Of a stretch of DNA of 64,000 nucleotides, positions 62,971 to 64,000 are shown piece after piece. Both the position numbers and the translations under genes were made by a program. A model generated the notes under the pieces. That model made no database searches. It was not told where the DNA came from and was given only the letters and a program-made list of their open reading frames with translations. Position 1 is the first letter of the stretch, and each line of letters opens with the position of its first letter. The stretch is from Apis mellifera (taxonomy: Eukaryota; Arthropoda; Insecta; Hymenoptera; Apidae). The stretch covers positions 13,599,086-13,663,085 of the forward strand of contig NC_037638.1 in the NCBI RefSeq assembly GCF_003254395.2, given 5' to 3'.

Positions 62971-63207
62971 TCGTTTTTTCTTTTTCCTAAATGTCTTCCG
63001 AAACTACGCGTTACTTTTCTCCTTTCTGATTTCACTCGCTCTCACCATGGTTCCTCGTTTCTTCGTTCTTATCCACCATCCTTTCGTTCTTTCTCCATCA
63101 TCCATTCATTCGTTCTTCAGAGTCGGACGGCTCGTTAAAAAAATCAAAAGAGAGAAAATAATTATGAGTACACGAATCCACCCTCGTAACGCTCGCTAGT
63201 CAAAGCT

Positions 63208-63257
63208 CACGTGACCTGGGGCTTTCGACCCTTATCCCATTGGTCCACTTTCACGGT
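63208..63257 (+). promoter_or_regulatory. E-box, inverted CCAAT box and splice-donor consensus
   Basis: CACGTG at 63208-63213 (within CTCACGTGACC), ATTGG at about 63239-63243, and CACG followed by GTAAGT at 63256. A rightward first exon ending at 63255 would fit, but the motifs are close together and no TATA or initiator is evident. Confidence 0.22.
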
Positions 63258-63289
63258 AAGTCTCGACACGATTTCGTGCTTGCTATGCG

Positions 63290-63530
63290 TAACGAAAGAA
63301 GTAAAGAATTAGAGAGAGAGAAAGAAAGAGATAGAGAAAGAGAGAGAAAGAGAGAGACAGAGAGAGAGAGAATAGGAAAAGAAAAAGAAAAGAAAGTAAG
63401 AAAAAGAGGAAAGATTCGAAAAAGTGAAAAAAAGAGAAAAAGAAAAAGATGAAGGAAAGGAAGAAGCAAAAAGTAGAAGTAGGAGGGAAAGAGAAAGAGA
63501 AAAACGCGTCGTTCCGAGAAGGAAGAGAAG
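63290..63530 (+). repeat. polypurine tract of about 240 bp
   Basis: Nearly pure purine on the plus strand: GA repeats at 63311-63372, then imperfect GAAA/GGAA sequence. The frames it opens (63240-63452 plus, 63251-63469 and 63283-63567 minus) are K/R/E- or L/S/F-only and are not genes. Confidence 0.9.
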
Positions 63531-63644
63531 CTGCTAGCAAGACGGGATCGATATGCGCAGCGTTCAAACCTTCCGTTGCGCAGTATTTAGAGCCCTTTTC
63601 TAGAAATTAATCGATAGATGTAACATACGAAATACGTATTTATT

Positions 63645-64000
63645 CAACTTACATACTTTTGGACAAGATTTCTTGCAATTGGTACAATGTACCTTGATGA
63701 AATTATTTTTAAAGTTGAAATATATCCTCGAATAAATCGTTTGTTATTATCTGATCTTGTTAAAAACAGTAAAATCTCAACTACATTTTGTTTTTTAATA
63801 TACGAGAGTATACAGATAACTCATTCTTTTTTGATTATTAAATTGTGCATTTTAAAAGACAGATACATAAAATGAATATATAATAAGAATGTTGAAAGAG
63901 AAATGCGTTTACTTGTTATCTTGTTCGAGATTTAAAATTAGGATAAACATTTTTTTTAAACATTAAGAAATCAAGTATTATTATTAATATTTAATTCTTT
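63645..64000. other. AT-rich right flank
   Basis: The plus frame 63687-63875 is I/L/K-rich and starts at an ATG-like codon in AT-rich DNA; no gene supported. Confidence 0.5.

Larger units (their letters stand above)
62980..63640. other. GC-richer island 38
   Basis: Pyrimidine-rich plus strand (62985-63120), then CpG-rich promoter-like sequence (63180-63260), then the polypurine tract. The plus frame 62837-63199 begins in AT-rich K/N codons and is F/L/S-rich, so it is judged compositional. Confidence 0.5.

Noticed and set aside
62837..63199. 120-codon plus frame
   Set aside because: Starts in K/N repeats from an A-rich run and continues in F/L/S-rich pyrimidine sequence; resembles no protein family.
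63240..63567. Frames on both strands over the polypurine tract
   Set aside because: Products consist almost only of K/R/E or L/S/F, the direct consequence of the strand bias.
1..64000. CRISPR arrays, bacterial operons, rRNA, known insect microRNAs
   Set aside because: No regularly spaced identical repeats with unique spacers, no prokaryotic gene arrangement, and none of the well-known mature microRNA sequences was recognised on reading; this reading was by eye, so a missed small RNA remains possible.

Overview
This is 64 kb of very A+T-rich eukaryotic DNA, by eye roughly three quarters A+T. It has no operons, no Shine-Dalgarno spacing and no long reading frame: the longest frames are about 120 to 160 codons, and these are low-complexity or purine-biased. 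Poly-A/T runs, (TA)n tracts and short tandem duplications are everywhere. About 40 short GC-richer islands (0.15 to 1.4 kb), rich in undepleted CpG, are embedded in the A+T background. From established knowledge, this AT background with CpG-rich patches and few transposons resembles a honey bee-type hymenopteran genome (Apis or a relative). That assignment is an inference from composition; no species-specific gene was recognised.

No protein-coding gene, tRNA, rRNA, known microRNA, CRISPR array or intact transposon can be supported. The window reads as intergenic or long-intron sequence, or the territory of non-coding transcripts. Any real coding content would be short exons inside the islands. 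The stretches that look most exon-like are listed as unproven: 2918-3061 (+), 28646-28958 (-), 32318-32509 (-), 36076-36318 (-), 46148-46269 (+) and 48265-48434 (-).

Layout: islands recur every 1 to 3 kb across the window. The longest lie at about 8.5-9.5, 15.7-17.1, 21.0-22.1, 28.6-29.6, 46.1-47.1, 52.4-53.7, 60.4-61.3 and 63.0-63.6 kb. Several carry regulatory-looking motif groups. At 46.9-47.04 kb a 15-bp TATCGAT palindrome contains an exact DRE and is followed by a TATA-like box and an E-box. At 63.2 kb an E-box, an inverted CCAAT box and a splice-donor consensus precede a polypurine tract of about 240 bp. Paired CACGTG boxes lie at 14.56 kb, a proneural-type E-box next to a perfect palindrome at 22.98 kb, and a GATA cluster at 53.4 kb.

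Between the islands, the AT-rich stretches hold the clear repeat structures. These include a probable decayed DNA transposon of about 1.18 kb with terminal inverted repeats (5821-7004). Two (TA)n tracts are enclosed in palindromic arms (18349-18411 and 51194-51257). There is a 16-bp-stem hairpin at 55878-55933, and tandem duplications of 24, 27 and 48 bp. I found no evidence of a novel multi-gene system; the best leads are regulatory and structural, and all need transcript and conservation data.
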